Shown here piece by piece: positions 47,339 through 56,637 of a stretch of DNA of 64,000 nucleotides. The stretch's first letter is position 1, and each line of letters opens with the position of its first letter. The translations under genes and the position numbers were made by a program. The stretch lies in NCBI GenBank assembly GCA_013200995.1, contig CP053688.1, positions 3,596,001-3,660,000 of the forward strand. The letters run 5' to 3'. The DNA comes from Arthrobacter citreus. Its GTDB lineage: Bacteria; Bacillota; Bacilli; Bacillales; Bacillaceae_G. A model generated the notes under the pieces. That model had not been told where the DNA came from and made no database searches. It saw only the letters and a program-made list of their open reading frames with translations.

Positions 47339-48577
47339 ATGAAAAATGAGTTAATTAACCGCTTAACTAGTTATGCAAAAATTGATACACAATCGAACGC
47401 TAGTAGTGAAACATGCCCTTCTACACCGGGTCAACTTACATTAGGTCGTATGCTAGTTGAAGAATTAAACAAAGTTGGATTAGTTGACGTAACGATGGAT
47501 GACAACGGATATGTAATGGCTACACTTCCGGCAAATTCCGACAAAGAAATTCCGACAATTGGATTTTTAGCACATTTAGACACAGCGACAGATTTTACAG
47601 GAAAAAATGTAAATCCTCAGCTAGTTGAAAATTATGACGGAAAAGATATTGTTTTAAATGAAAGTTTAAATGTTGTATTATCTCCAAGTCATTCACCAGA
47701 GTTAAGTAAATATATCGGTCATACATTAATGACAACTGATGGAACGACGTTATTAGGTGCAGATAATAAGGCTGGTATTGCTGAAATTATGACTGCAATG
47801 GAATATTTAGTTCAACACCCAGAAATCAAGCACGGTAAGATTAGAGTAGCTTTCACGCCAGATGAAGAGATTGGCAGAGGCCCACATAAATTTGATGTAA
47901 AAGCGTTTGACGCTAAATATGCTTATACAATGGATGGTGGTCCACTTGGCGAACTTCAATATGAGAGCTTTAATGCAGCGGGTGCAATGATTACAGTTAA
48001 AGGTAAAAATGTACACCCAGGTACTGCTAAAAATAAAATGATCAATTCTATGAAAATTGCCATGGAAATAAATAATTTATTACCTGTTGAAGAAGCGCCA
48101 GAATCAACTGAAGGATACGAAGGCTTTTATCATCTAGTATCAATTGAAGGTGATGTAGAATTAACAAAAATGCATTACATAATAAGAGACCACGACAAAG
48201 AAAAATTTGCTAACCGAAAAGAGACATTAACGAATATTGTAAGTCAATTAAAGGAAACGCATGGTGAAAATAGTATTACTTTAGAATTAAAAGACCAGTA
48301 TTATAACATGGGAGAGAAAATCTTACCTGTTAAAGAGGTAGTTGATATCGCATATGAGGCGATGACGAACTTAGAAATTAAACCGATTGTAGAACCCATT
48401 CGCGGCGGTACAGATGGATCACAGCTTTCATATATGGGCTTACCTACTCCGAATATTTTTACAGGAGGAGAAAACTACCACGGTAAATTTGAATACATCT
48501 CAATCGACAATATGATTACAGCAACGAGTGTAATGATCGAAGTGATCAAATTATATGAGCAAAAGGCAAAAAATTAA
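47339..48577 (+). CDS. pepT: Peptidase T (tripeptidase)
   Basis: Zinc-dependent M20B aminotripeptidase of 412 residues. The metal site is seen in [34 protein letters not shown] and [18 protein letters not shown]. The C-terminal part has the [25 protein letters not shown] segment region and a final [12 protein letters not shown]. Cytoplasmic. AAAAGGAG precedes the ATG. A strong terminator follows at 48615. Confidence 0.97.
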   Translation: MKNELINRLTSYAKIDTQSNASSETCPSTPGQLTLGRMLVEELNKVGLVDVTMDDNGYVMATLPANSDKEIPTIGFLAHLDTATDFTGKNVNPQLVENYDGKDIVLNESLNVVLSPSHSPELSKYIGHTLMTTDGTTLLGADNKAGIAEIMTAMEYLVQHPEIKHGKIRVAFTPDEEIGRGPHKFDVKAFDAKYAYTMDGGPLGELQYESFNAAGAMITVKGKNVHPGTAKNKMINSMKIAMEINNLLPVEEAPESTEGYEGFYHLVSIEGDVELTKMHYIIRDHDKEKFANRKETLTNIVSQLKETHGENSITLELKDQYYNMGEKILPVKEVVDIAYEAMTNLEIKPIVEPIRGGTDGSQLSYMGLPTPNIFTGGENYHGKFEYISIDNMITATSVMIEVIKLYEQKAKN

Positions 48578-48614
48578 ATTTTAGACTGATTACACGTATT
48601 TTCCAGGCAATTTG

Positions 48615-48649
48615 AGGGGCCGTCCTAAGTGTCAGCATAGGCGGCCCCT
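48615..48649 (+). terminator. Terminator after pepT
   Basis: GC-rich stem AGGGGCCG / CGGCCCCT followed by a T-poor tail. Confidence 0.8.
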
Positions 48650-48653
48650 ATTG

Positions 48654-48986
48654 ATTGTTAATCTAAAATGAGGGTATCCTAGTATGGTTTTCTATTAGAA
48701 TTGGTTTTGTGTTCACTATTTGTAGATTTTTAGTAGAATTCTTCACAGTTTTAGTCGATTTAGAAAGAATTAGCGTAATTTTGTTAATATTGCATAACTG
48801 TTCATCTACTTTTGACTAATTATGTAGTTATGATACCCCAACCGGTATGGGTATTATCTTATAAATTTGGGACTCTAGCGAATTTAATTGCAGTTTTGTT
48901 AATTTTATTTGCACTTCCAACATTCTACTTTGCACTTCGACCATTATTTCACCTATTCTTCTTTTTAATATTTCCTATATATATAA
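48654..48986. other. Intergenic gap, no confident gene
   Basis: AT-rich. A 63-codon frame from TTG 48812 encodes one long hydrophobic stretch but has no ribosome-binding site. The stretch 48695-48790 has loose repeats of TTxGTAGA-type words, two of them 21 bp apart, which may be a worn-out relative of the 21-bp arrays. Confidence 0.3.
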
Positions 48987-49019
48987 AAGAGGATGCCCCT
49001 TAAAATGGGACATCCTCTC
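48987..49019 (-). terminator. Terminator after rRNA methyltransferase gene
   Basis: Stem AGAGGATG / CATCCTCT with inner pairs, T-rich on the minus strand. Confidence 0.8.
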
Positions 49020-49024
49020 TTCGA

Positions 49025-50233
49025 TTACTTAATTTTACGAATAAATACAACCTTTAAATAGTTGCCTTCTTTAAACTGTTTATTTATTTGAAAATCAGAT
49101 GGAAGGCTGAATTCTTCCATTAATTTATATTGTCCGTCCATTTCTTTAAACGCTGTGTCAATAAAGCCTTTAAATTTTTTCATTCCAAAAGTGCTACAAT
49201 TCGTCGATGCAACAATTACACCGTCAATTTCGGTGATTGCAATTGCTTCTTTCAACAGATTTTTATAATCCTTTTCGGCACTAAATGTGTGTTTTTTAGA
49301 TCTTGCAAAGCTTGGTGGATCTAGTATAACCATGTCGAATAAAAGATTCTTTTTAACTGCGTATTTAAAGTAATGAAAAACATCCTCAACGATTATGCTT
49401 TGGGTAGCAGGATCAATTTTATTAATTTGAAATTGTTCTTTTGTTTTTTCTAAGCTTCGATTTGCTAAGTCAACGCTGGTTGTTTTACTTGCTCCTCCAG
49501 CTGCTGCAAAGACAGAGAATGCGCCAGTATAAGAAAAAGTATTTAAAACTGTTTTCTCGTAAGCATATTTATCGCGAATTAGTTTTCTAACTTCTCGTTG
49601 ATCTAAAAATACACCTACCATCGCTCCGTCATTTAAATAAATTGCAAAATTAACTCCATTTTCCTTTACTAAAATAGGAAATTGACCTCTTTCACCCATT
49701 ACAAAGTCGTCTTCTTCAATGTACTGACCCTTTGTGTCGAAACGCTTTTTCTGATAAATGCCTTTAAATTCGACAGTATTTTTTATTGCTTGTATAACCC
49801 AATCTTTGAACTGAAAGATTCCTTCGCTATACCAACTAATTAAATAATATCCGTCAAAAAAATCAATCGTGAAGCCACCAATTCCATCACCTTCTCCGTT
49901 AAATACCCTAAAGGCTGTTGTATCAGAGCTGTTATAAAATGGTTGGCGTCCATTAATTGCTTGTTTAATTTTATCTTCAAAGAACCTCGGACTGATCTTT
50001 TCATGTTCGTTCAGGCTAAGAATCCAACCGACTCCCTTATTTTGCTTTCCGTAATAGCCCTTTCCAATAAAGCCATTACGTTCATCCACTAGTTTAATAA
50101 GTGCTCCTTCATTTATTAAGTCTTTATTATTCACTATCGATTCTTTTGAAATTAATGGATACCCAGCTTTATAGTCTTTTACAAATTTTTGTTTAATTTT
50201 TATAATCATTTCTCTATCCATAAGTCCATCCAT
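49025..50233 (-). CDS. Class I SAM-dependent rRNA methyltransferase (RlmI-like)
   Basis: Methyltransferase of about 402 residues of the RlmI/YwbD group, with an N-terminal PUA-like region (about 15-85), a central EEHAD-like domain and a Rossmann domain. Motif I is NTFSYTGAFSVFAAAGGA, motif IV is ILDPPSFAR, and the family Cys follows in ASTNCSTFG. It probably methylates a cytosine of 23S rRNA. Several in-frame ATGs (50233, 50221, 50209) crowd the start and none has a strong site, so the N-terminus is uncertain by a few residues. Confidence 0.88.
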   Translation of the reverse strand: MDGLMDREMIIKIKQKFVKDYKAGYPLISKESIVNNKDLINEGALIKLVDERNGFIGKGYYGKQNKGVGWILSLNEHEKISPRFFEDKIKQAINGRQPFYNSSDTTAFRVFNGEGDGIGGFTIDFFDGYYLISWYSEGIFQFKDWVIQAIKNTVEFKGIYQKKRFDTKGQYIEEDDFVMGERGQFPILVKENGVNFAIYLNDGAMVGVFLDQREVRKLIRDKYAYEKTVLNTFSYTGAFSVFAAAGGASKTTSVDLANRSLEKTKEQFQINKIDPATQSIIVEDVFHYFKYAVKKNLLFDMVILDPPSFARSKKHTFSAEKDYKNLLKEAIAITEIDGVIVASTNCSTFGMKKFKGFIDTAFKEMDGQYKLMEEFSLPSDFQINKQFKEGNYLKVVFIRKIK

Positions 50234-50522
50234 TCATTTTGTTTTTTACTCATTATTTCCATAAAGAATTATTATAGTGTAACCTGACAGAAAAAATTGC
50301 CGGTTTTGAGTAAAATTAAACCTTTTCTTAAGGCTTTTCACTCGTCATCTTATATTAATAATGAGTCTTTTAATTTTTCCTTTATTAGCTTGATTAAGCA
50401 TAGTATACACTTAAACTAATAGCAATTTATAACCTAAATCGCCGATTGGAGAAGACACCTAGTACTTAAAATTGGAATCGTCCTCATACTTAAGAATTAA
50501 TACTTTGTTAATGTGTAATACA
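50234..50522. other. Intergenic gap, nothing recognised
   Basis: AT-rich region that must hold the promoter of the rRNA methyltransferase gene. No clear motif seen. Confidence 0.5.
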
Positions 50523-50550
50523 AAAAACCTTATCCAATTGAATAAGGTCT
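50523..50550 (-). terminator. Terminator of the trehalose operon
   Basis: Stem ACCTTAT / ATAAGGT with a run of T on the minus strand, just after the treR stop. Confidence 0.88.
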
Positions 50551-50555
50551 TATAA

Positions 50556-51281
50556 TCATTCATTAACTTGCTGAATTCTTCTTGCAAAATCGACAAATTT
50601 GAATTTATCAGGTCGATGTCTAGATTGACCGTATTGTAATAGTGAACCGTCGTCTAAATATACAAAAGTATTTACTACTGCTACCATGTCGTAGCCATCT
50701 AAGTCTAAATATTTTTGATCGTCTTCAGTACAAGCCTGTACTACAATTTCTTTTTTTGCAAAACCAATATTTAGCTGTAATGTGTTTTCTATATAATCAA
50801 AAATTGATCCTTCGCAGATTGACTTTGAAAGTTTTTCGACATATTTACTATTATAATATTCTTTGTCTAAAATAATTTTCTTTCCATCGATTTTTCTAGC
50901 TCTAACTACTTTCCAAATCGCCGTTTTATCATCGATTTCTAGTTGTTCTCTTATAAATTTACTAGGTCTTTTCTTTTCGAGGATTTCGACAATTGTTTCT
51001 GCTTCTCTGCCAATTTGATTTGACAACTCTTTAAAGCTAATTAAACCGGATACCGGAAAATTTAGTTTTGTTGTGTCTAAAATAAACGAACCTTTACCTT
51101 TGACTTTATTTATATATCCATTTTGTTCAAGCATTTGTAATGATTTTCTAATTGTATCTCTAGAAACGTCGAATTGCTCCATTAAAGACTTTTCTGAAGG
51201 TATTTTACTCCCAACAGAAAAAACACCTTTTTCGATCTGCTCAACTAACTTATGGTAGATCGAAATATACTTTGCGTTCAT
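50556..51281 (-). CDS. treR: Trehalose operon repressor TreR
   Basis: GntR-family regulator of 241 residues. The N-terminal winged helix domain has GVFSVGSKIPSEKSLMEQFD and then the recognition helix VSRDTIRKSLQMLEQNGYI. The C-terminal UTRA ligand domain spans about 85-235 and binds trehalose 6-phosphate in known TreR proteins. The start is ATG 51281 after AGGTGA. It is last in treP-treA-treR, so it controls its own synthesis through the operators at 54515-54557. Confidence 0.94.
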   Translation of the reverse strand: MNAKYISIYHKLVEQIEKGVFSVGSKIPSEKSLMEQFDVSRDTIRKSLQMLEQNGYINKVKGKGSFILDTTKLNFPVSGLISFKELSNQIGREAETIVEILEKKRPSKFIREQLEIDDKTAIWKVVRARKIDGKKIILDKEYYNSKYVEKLSKSICEGSIFDYIENTLQLNIGFAKKEIVVQACTEDDQKYLDLDGYDMVAVVNTFVYLDDGSLLQYGQSRHRPDKFKFVDFARRIQQVNE

Positions 51282-51304
51282 TTTCATCACCTAGAAAAAT
51301 TTTA

Positions 51305-52981
51305 TTATATTCCAACATTTTTCTCAAGATGATAACAAACAGACTCATAAGGTCGCAAAGTAAATTCTTCAATATTCTGACTGGAGTCGCTATAATTGGA
51401 AATTAATATTCTCCTATCATATCCTTTAATATCAAGATTTTCAGGCAACTTAAACACCGTATCCTCGTCATAAAAATTATTTACTACTAATAGCATTTGA
51501 TTATTAAGTGTACGAGTGTATGCAAAGATTTGTTCATGTTCAATTAGTATTGCATCATAAGTTCCAGACGAAATAATTTCGAGTTCTTTTCTTAAATTGA
51601 TTAGTTTTTTATAGTGATGAAACACCGATTCTTCGTCTTTGAGAGCTTTTTCGACATTTATTTGCCCGTAACTCTCCCCTGTCGAAATCCAAGGTGTTCC
51701 CATTGTGAAACCGGCATGCTCTGAGTTATTCCATTGCATTGGAGTACGAGAATTGTCTCGTGATTTACTTTTTAAAATAGCTAGTATTTCGATTTCAGAT
51801 ACTCCAGATTCTTTTAATATTTTATAATAGTTCAAGCTTTCAACATCACGATAGTCTTCAATCTGATCGAAATTAGGGTTAGGCATTCCTATTTCTTCAC
51901 CCTGGTAAATATATGGAGTCCCTCTTAATAAATGCATAGAAGTAGCTAGCATTTTCGCTGATTCCTTATGATACTTCCCGTCATTTCCAATTCGAGAAAC
52001 AATACGAGGTTGGTCATGATTACACCAAAATAATGCATTCCAGCCATTTCCTGATTGCATCCCTTTTTGCCATTGATCCAAAATTGATTTAAGTGCTATA
52101 AAATCAAAATCCATTAAAGACCATTTTTGTCCATCCTTATAGTCAATCTTTAAATGATGGAAACTAAACACCATTGATAACTCTTTCTCGGATGGATTCG
52201 AGTACTGAATACAATGTTCAATTGAAGTTGAAGACATTTCACCAACAGTAATAATATCCTCTCGCTTGCCAAATGTCTCCATATTGAGTTTTTTTAAGTA
52301 TTCATGGATTCTAGGTCCATCTGTGTAGAACTTTCTACCATCGCCCGTCTCATCATCAATAAAGACGTCCGGCTTAGAAATAAGATTAATAACATCTAAA
52401 CGAAATCCTTTCACGCCTTTATCAACCCAGAAATTTACGATATCGAATAGTTCATTTTGTACTTCTACATTCGCCCAGTTCAAATCCGGTTGCGACTTAT
52501 CGAATAAATGAAGATAGTAATCATTAGAGTTCTCTACCTTTTCCCAAGTTGAACCACCAAATTTTGAAATCCAATTTGTCGGTTCCTTTCCATCCTTATC
52601 TTCCTTAAATAGATAATAATTTTTGTATTTTTCATCTCCACTAAGTGCTTTCTTAAACCACTCATGCTCTGATGATGTATGATTAAAAACCATATCTAAC
52701 ATGATTTCAATATCATGACTTTTTGCAGCACTTACTAATTCTTCAAAATCTTCCATCGTTCCATATGTAGGATCTATATTTCGATAATCTGCTACATCGT
52801 AACCATTATCGTTTTGAGGAGATACATAAAACGGGGTTAGCCAAATGTAGTCAACACCTAATTCATTTAGATAATCAAGCTTTTTGGTAACTCCTTTTAA
52901 GTCTCCAATGCCATCACCATTCGAATCATAAAAAGACTTGGGATAAATTTGGTATACGACGCTATTCTTAAAATCCTTCAT
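51305..52981 (-). CDS. treA: Alpha,alpha-phosphotrehalase (TreA/TreC)
   Basis: GH13 glycosidase of 558 residues that splits trehalose 6-phosphate into glucose and glucose 6-phosphate. Conserved regions are DMVFNHTSSEH, the nucleophile Asp in GFRLDVINLIS, the acid Glu in ITVGEMSS, and NHDQPR. Related oligo-1,6-glucosidases share these motifs, but the place between treP and treR settles the function. It starts at ATG 52981, 65 bp after the treP stop, with a hairpin in the gap. Confidence 0.94.
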   Translation of the reverse strand: MKDFKNSVVYQIYPKSFYDSNGDGIGDLKGVTKKLDYLNELGVDYIWLTPFYVSPQNDNGYDVADYRNIDPTYGTMEDFEELVSAAKSHDIEIMLDMVFNHTSSEHEWFKKALSGDEKYKNYYLFKEDKDGKEPTNWISKFGGSTWEKVENSNDYYLHLFDKSQPDLNWANVEVQNELFDIVNFWVDKGVKGFRLDVINLISKPDVFIDDETGDGRKFYTDGPRIHEYLKKLNMETFGKREDIITVGEMSSTSIEHCIQYSNPSEKELSMVFSFHHLKIDYKDGQKWSLMDFDFIALKSILDQWQKGMQSGNGWNALFWCNHDQPRIVSRIGNDGKYHKESAKMLATSMHLLRGTPYIYQGEEIGMPNPNFDQIEDYRDVESLNYYKILKESGVSEIEILAILKSKSRDNSRTPMQWNNSEHAGFTMGTPWISTGESYGQINVEKALKDEESVFHHYKKLINLRKELEIISSGTYDAILIEHEQIFAYTRTLNNQMLLVVNNFYDEDTVFKLPENLDIKGYDRRILISNYSDSSQNIEEFTLRPYESVCYHLEKNVGI

Positions 52982-53009
52982 TTCGATAATCTCCTTGATT
53001 TAAAAAATG

Positions 53010-53040
53010 AAGGAAGGAAAAATGAAATTTCCTTCCTCTT
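53010..53040 (-). terminator. Intercistronic hairpin between treP and treA
   Basis: Stem AGGAAGGAAA / TTTCCTTCCT followed on the minus strand by T-rich sequence. Likely a partial terminator or stability element that lowers treA relative to treP. Confidence 0.65.
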
Positions 53041-53046
53041 AAATAA

Positions 53047-54465
53047 TTATGAGTTTTTCACTAGCAGTTTTTTCTTGTTAAAAATAATCGTTAAAATGAA
53101 TGGAATAATGATTGCAACTAACATAGCAATTGAAAACATTCCGAAGTACTTTGGCTGAATAGATAAGATTGCAGGAAGACCTCCTACTCCAATCGAGTTC
53201 GCCATTACGCCAGAACCAACCGAAACAATAGCGGCAATCCCGGACCCAATCATAGCAGCCAAGAAAGGATAAGCATACTTTAGATTAATCCCAAACATTG
53301 CCGGTTCCGTTACGCCTAAGAAACAAGAGATAGCAGCTGGAATTGAAATTTGCTTTTCTTCTTCATTCTTTCTATTTAAGTAAATAATGGCTAAAACCGC
53401 TGAGCCTTGAGCTATATTCGATAACGCAATCATCGGCCACAGATTTGTACCGTGGAGTTGACTCATTAATTGAAGATCAATCGCGTTCGTCATATGATGC
53501 AATCCAGTTATAACTAATGGGGCATAGAAGAATCCAAATACTAATGCAAACAGCCATCCAAATGAAGATGTTAATCCTGAGTAAACTAAATGTGAGATAA
53601 CTGAGCCAATTTTCCAACCGATTGGACCTAGCACTACATGTGCGATTAACACTGTTGGTACTAACGCAAAGAACGGCACAACTATCATTGAAATTGCATT
53701 TGGAACGATTTTTCGAATATTTATTTCTAAAATAGATAAAGTGAAACCTGCTAAAATAGCTGGAATTACTTGTGCTTGGTAACCAATCATATCAATTTTA
53801 GCAAAACCGAAATCCCAAACTGGAGGTACCGCTCCGCCGGCCACTGAGTATGCATTAAGCAGCTGAGGCGAAACAAGTGTAATCCCTAAAACAATCCCTA
53901 GAATTTGGGTTGTGCCCATCTTCTTCGTAATCGACCACGTAATACCAACTGGTAAGAAATTAAAAATCGCTTCACCGATTAACCATAAAAACGAATGTGT
54001 TCCCGCCCAAAATTGAGAGGTTTCGACAAGTGTTTTCGTACCATCATCCAATAATTTAATATCCCCTATAATGTTACGGAAACCTAAAATAAGACCACCT
54101 ACAACAATCGCCGGAATTAATGGAGAAAAGATTTCTGCTAAGTGAGCAAGCAGTCTTTGAAGCCATGTCATATTTTGCCTTGCAGCTATTTTAGCAGCAT
54201 CTTTTGACGTTTCGTCCACTCCAGCTAGTTTAACGAACTCATTATAAAATGTAGATACCTCATTTCCGATGATGACTTGAAATTGTCCAGCCTGCGTAAA
54301 AGTACCTTTCACAATTTTGATCTCTTGAATCTTTTTTTCATCAGCTTTTTTAACATCCTTTAATACAAAGCGCATGCGAGTCGCGCAGTGTGATACTGTT
54401 GCTATATTTTCTTTACCACCAATATGTTGCAGTAGTTGTTTTGCTTCATCACTAAATCGGCTCAT
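53047..54465 (-). CDS. treP: PTS trehalose EIIBC permease
   Basis: Trehalose uptake and phosphorylation protein of 472 residues. The EIIB domain is N-terminal, with the phosphorylated Cys27 in SHCATRMRF. The EIIC domain (about 110-465) is membrane-embedded, with the FYAPLVITGLHHMTNAIDLQL region. There is no EIIA domain, so phosphate must come from another EIIA such as the one at 40706-41245. It is the first gene of the operon, with ribosome-binding site GAGGAGGG. Confidence 0.95.
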   Translation of the reverse strand: MSRFSDEAKQLLQHIGGKENIATVSHCATRMRFVLKDVKKADEKKIQEIKIVKGTFTQAGQFQVIIGNEVSTFYNEFVKLAGVDETSKDAAKIAARQNMTWLQRLLAHLAEIFSPLIPAIVVGGLILGFRNIIGDIKLLDDGTKTLVETSQFWAGTHSFLWLIGEAIFNFLPVGITWSITKKMGTTQILGIVLGITLVSPQLLNAYSVAGGAVPPVWDFGFAKIDMIGYQAQVIPAILAGFTLSILEINIRKIVPNAISMIVVPFFALVPTVLIAHVVLGPIGWKIGSVISHLVYSGLTSSFGWLFALVFGFFYAPLVITGLHHMTNAIDLQLMSQLHGTNLWPMIALSNIAQGSAVLAIIYLNRKNEEEKQISIPAAISCFLGVTEPAMFGINLKYAYPFLAAMIGSGIAAIVSVGSGVMANSIGVGGLPAILSIQPKYFGMFSIAMLVAIIIPFILTIIFNKKKLLVKNS

Positions 54466-54514
54466 GGTAACCCTCCTCTACCAATCTATTATGTATTTTA
54501 ATATATTTAATTTC

Positions 54515-54532
54515 ATCCTGTACGTACAGGAT
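54515..54532. promoter_or_regulatory. TreR operator 1
   Basis: Perfect 18-bp palindrome ATCCTGTACGTACAGGAT just downstream of the -10 element of the treP promoter. The centre is 25 bp from that of the second operator. Confidence 0.88.
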
Positions 54533-54533
54533 T

Positions 54534-54562
54534 AGTATATTCTTGTACGTACAGGATTGCAA
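54534..54562 (-). promoter_or_regulatory. SigA promoter of the treP operon with TreR operator 2 in its spacer
   Basis: On the minus strand, -35 TTGCAA (54557-54562), a 17-bp spacer and -10 TATACT (54534-54539). The spacer holds the second operator core TTGTAC/GTACAG centred at 54548/54549. A repressor bound here would cover the promoter. Confidence 0.88.
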
Positions 54563-54571
54563 GAGTTTTTT

Positions 54572-54585
54572 TGGAAACGTTCTCA
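54572..54585. promoter_or_regulatory. CcpA cre site upstream of treP
   Basis: TGGAAACGTTCTCA matches the cre consensus TGWAANCGNTNWCA at all but one defined position. It lies just upstream of the -35 element. Catabolite control of trehalose uptake is expected. Confidence 0.75.
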
Positions 54586-54747
54586 CTCCTCTTAATTTCC
54601 GCGGAAATCCTAATACTTACCTGCCATGTAACGATAGGCTTCAATCTGCTCAATTAAATTAACTAAAAATTTACACGGTATTATCACTGACTATATAATC
54701 ACAATCTAAAATCAAAAAAGTAAGCCATTTTAATTTGGAGGAATATT

Positions 54748-56142
54748 ATGAAGCGAACTATTTTGACATTAACTGCTTGTTTATCAATCCTACCTGTTTC
54801 AACTTCTTATGCTGCAGATCAATCATCATCGAGAGAATCATACATCCAATCACAACTAACAACCGTGAATTCATTTATTACCGATTCGACCGTTCGACAA
54901 GAAAAATATATAAGCATGGAGGAGTCTCCTTTTGCTTTTTACCGTGCGACTAATCCACTTTTCTATGCAGACCTAGGAACTGGTGTCATTCCTATACCTA
55001 GCACTTGGAAAACGACTGCAAATATTAAAACGTGGATTCAAGGAGATGCACATACTCAAAATATTGGTTATTTTGATAATAGTAAGGGCGAGGTCGTTTT
55101 TGATTTAAATGATTCAGATGAATCATATGTTGCACCATTTTATTGGGATCTAATTCGTTTTTCTACTAGCGTTTTCCTTATGGCAAATGAAGCCCCAAAT
55201 GTATCTTTATCAATGCAAGATAGACGTGATTTAGTAACAAGCTTTTTAACTACATATCAAGATACTTTAACAGCAGTAAATGGAAATAGCGGTGAAACTA
55301 CAACGCAACTGGATGAAGGAACATTAACAGGTGGATTCGTCCAAGATGAAATGCGAGATATAAAAAGCTCCGATAGTGTAGCTAAGCTATTAAATAAATG
55401 GACCACAACCACATCTGGAACGAGACTATTTAATTTTTCAAATAGTAATTTAAAGGCTGTAACATCTACGGAAAGATCAAACATTGTTAACAATTGGACA
55501 AATTATAAAGCTAGCATTTCTAGTTTTGTTTCTTCAAAGCCAAGTACATACTTTACGATCAAAGATATAGCTCGACGTTTACACTCAGGACTTGGAAGCT
55601 TAGGCGTAGACAAGTTTTATGTATTAATTGAAGGTGATACGACCTCACAAAGTGATGATGTGATCTTGGAAGTAAAAGAGCAACGGAACCCATCCATGTT
55701 TTTAGAAGGCAGCTTGTCGCAAGCTCAGTACAATTCATGGTTCCCAACGCATGCTAACCGGTCAAAAACAGGAGAATTAGCAGATGGAATTAAAGTGGAT
55801 AATCATTTAGGAGAAATCAATTTTAATAATAAGTCTTATCGCGTTCAACGAATTTCACCATGGGATGAAACATTTGATGCGGCTGACTTTAAAAGTAAAT
55901 CAGATGTCCAAGACTTTTTAAAGTACTCCGCAAAAGCTTTAGCATACGCTCATGCAAGAGCTGATAAGGACTATAACACAACATATGTAAACTATAATTT
56001 TGAGCAAGGAGTAATAGATGCAATTAATGCTTGGCCACAATTTAAAACAACCGTCCTTCAATTAAGTGAAAACTACTATAATCAAGTTTTAGCTGACTAT
56101 AGTTTATTTGAGGATTTAAGAAGTACTGGAAAGTTACAATAA
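54748..56142 (+). CDS. Secreted DUF2252 protein
   Basis: Exported protein of 464 residues with a signal peptide (cleavage near SYA-ADQ) followed by a DUF2252 domain, a kinase-like fold family. Characteristic segments are SPFAFYRATNPLFYADL, WIQGDAHTQNIGYFDN, VFDLNDSDESYVAPFYWDL and LEVKEQRNPSMF. The DFD-like and GDxHxxN motifs resemble aminoglycoside-kinase catalytic loops, but an extracellular kinase lacks ATP, so the activity is unknown. GGAGG precedes the ATG. Monocistronic. Confidence 0.88.
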   Translation: MKRTILTLTACLSILPVSTSYAADQSSSRESYIQSQLTTVNSFITDSTVRQEKYISMEESPFAFYRATNPLFYADLGTGVIPIPSTWKTTANIKTWIQGDAHTQNIGYFDNSKGEVVFDLNDSDESYVAPFYWDLIRFSTSVFLMANEAPNVSLSMQDRRDLVTSFLTTYQDTLTAVNGNSGETTTQLDEGTLTGGFVQDEMRDIKSSDSVAKLLNKWTTTTSGTRLFNFSNSNLKAVTSTERSNIVNNWTNYKASISSFVSSKPSTYFTIKDIARRLHSGLGSLGVDKFYVLIEGDTTSQSDDVILEVKEQRNPSMFLEGSLSQAQYNSWFPTHANRSKTGELADGIKVDNHLGEINFNNKSYRVQRISPWDETFDAADFKSKSDVQDFLKYSAKALAYAHARADKDYNTTYVNYNFEQGVIDAINAWPQFKTTVLQLSENYYNQVLADYSLFEDLRSTGKLQ

Positions 56143-56185
56143 TTAACGAAAAGTATAAAATTTCCCCATTGTTTTCAAACCACTA

Positions 56186-56222
56186 AAGGTGCCCCAGTAG
56201 TATAACGGGGCACCTCTTTTTA
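56186..56222 (+). terminator. Terminator after DUF2252 gene
   Basis: Stem AGGTGCCCC / GGGGCACCT followed by T residues. Confidence 0.92.
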
Positions 56223-56637
56223 ACTCTTGTTCAGTAATCTTGTCATCTACCCTAATAAAAAAAACCGACTAATCAGCCGATCAATTTTTTCATCTATCCT
56301 GAAAATTGCTATTTTCATTCATCCTCAAATGATGCACGGATGGCCAACGCGGGTGTTTAGTTATGTAAATTTTATATACACCAATTATAATGAAAATTGA
56401 TAGGAATTTTAAAACAGCAAAATTATTCAACCTCTAAAAATTAACCAACAAATTACTACATTTACCAGCAGCTAATTTTCATTTAATAACCAATCCTTCT
56501 TCAACTATTCCGTTTCTACTACTCTAACTTTACGGACAGTCCTTTTTTTATATTTTGTTAGTAAGTAGTTGCTTCACTGAGAGGATATCGCTGCTTATTA
56601 TTGAACTATATATATATTACTTTTGGAGGTGCACAAA
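56223..56637. other. Intergenic gap, nothing recognised
   Basis: AT-rich region before the DUF899-VOC gene. Apart from the ribosome-binding site GGAGG at its end, I see no gene, RNA or clear repeat. Confidence 0.45.

Noticed and set aside
48695..48790. Possible fifth 21-bp array
   Set aside because: Only one pair of cores is 21 bp apart and no GAACAC leader stands in register.
48812..49003. 63-codon hydrophobic frame before the rRNA methyltransferase terminator
   Set aside because: TTG start without ribosome-binding site; one hydrophobic stretch in AT-rich DNA is not enough.
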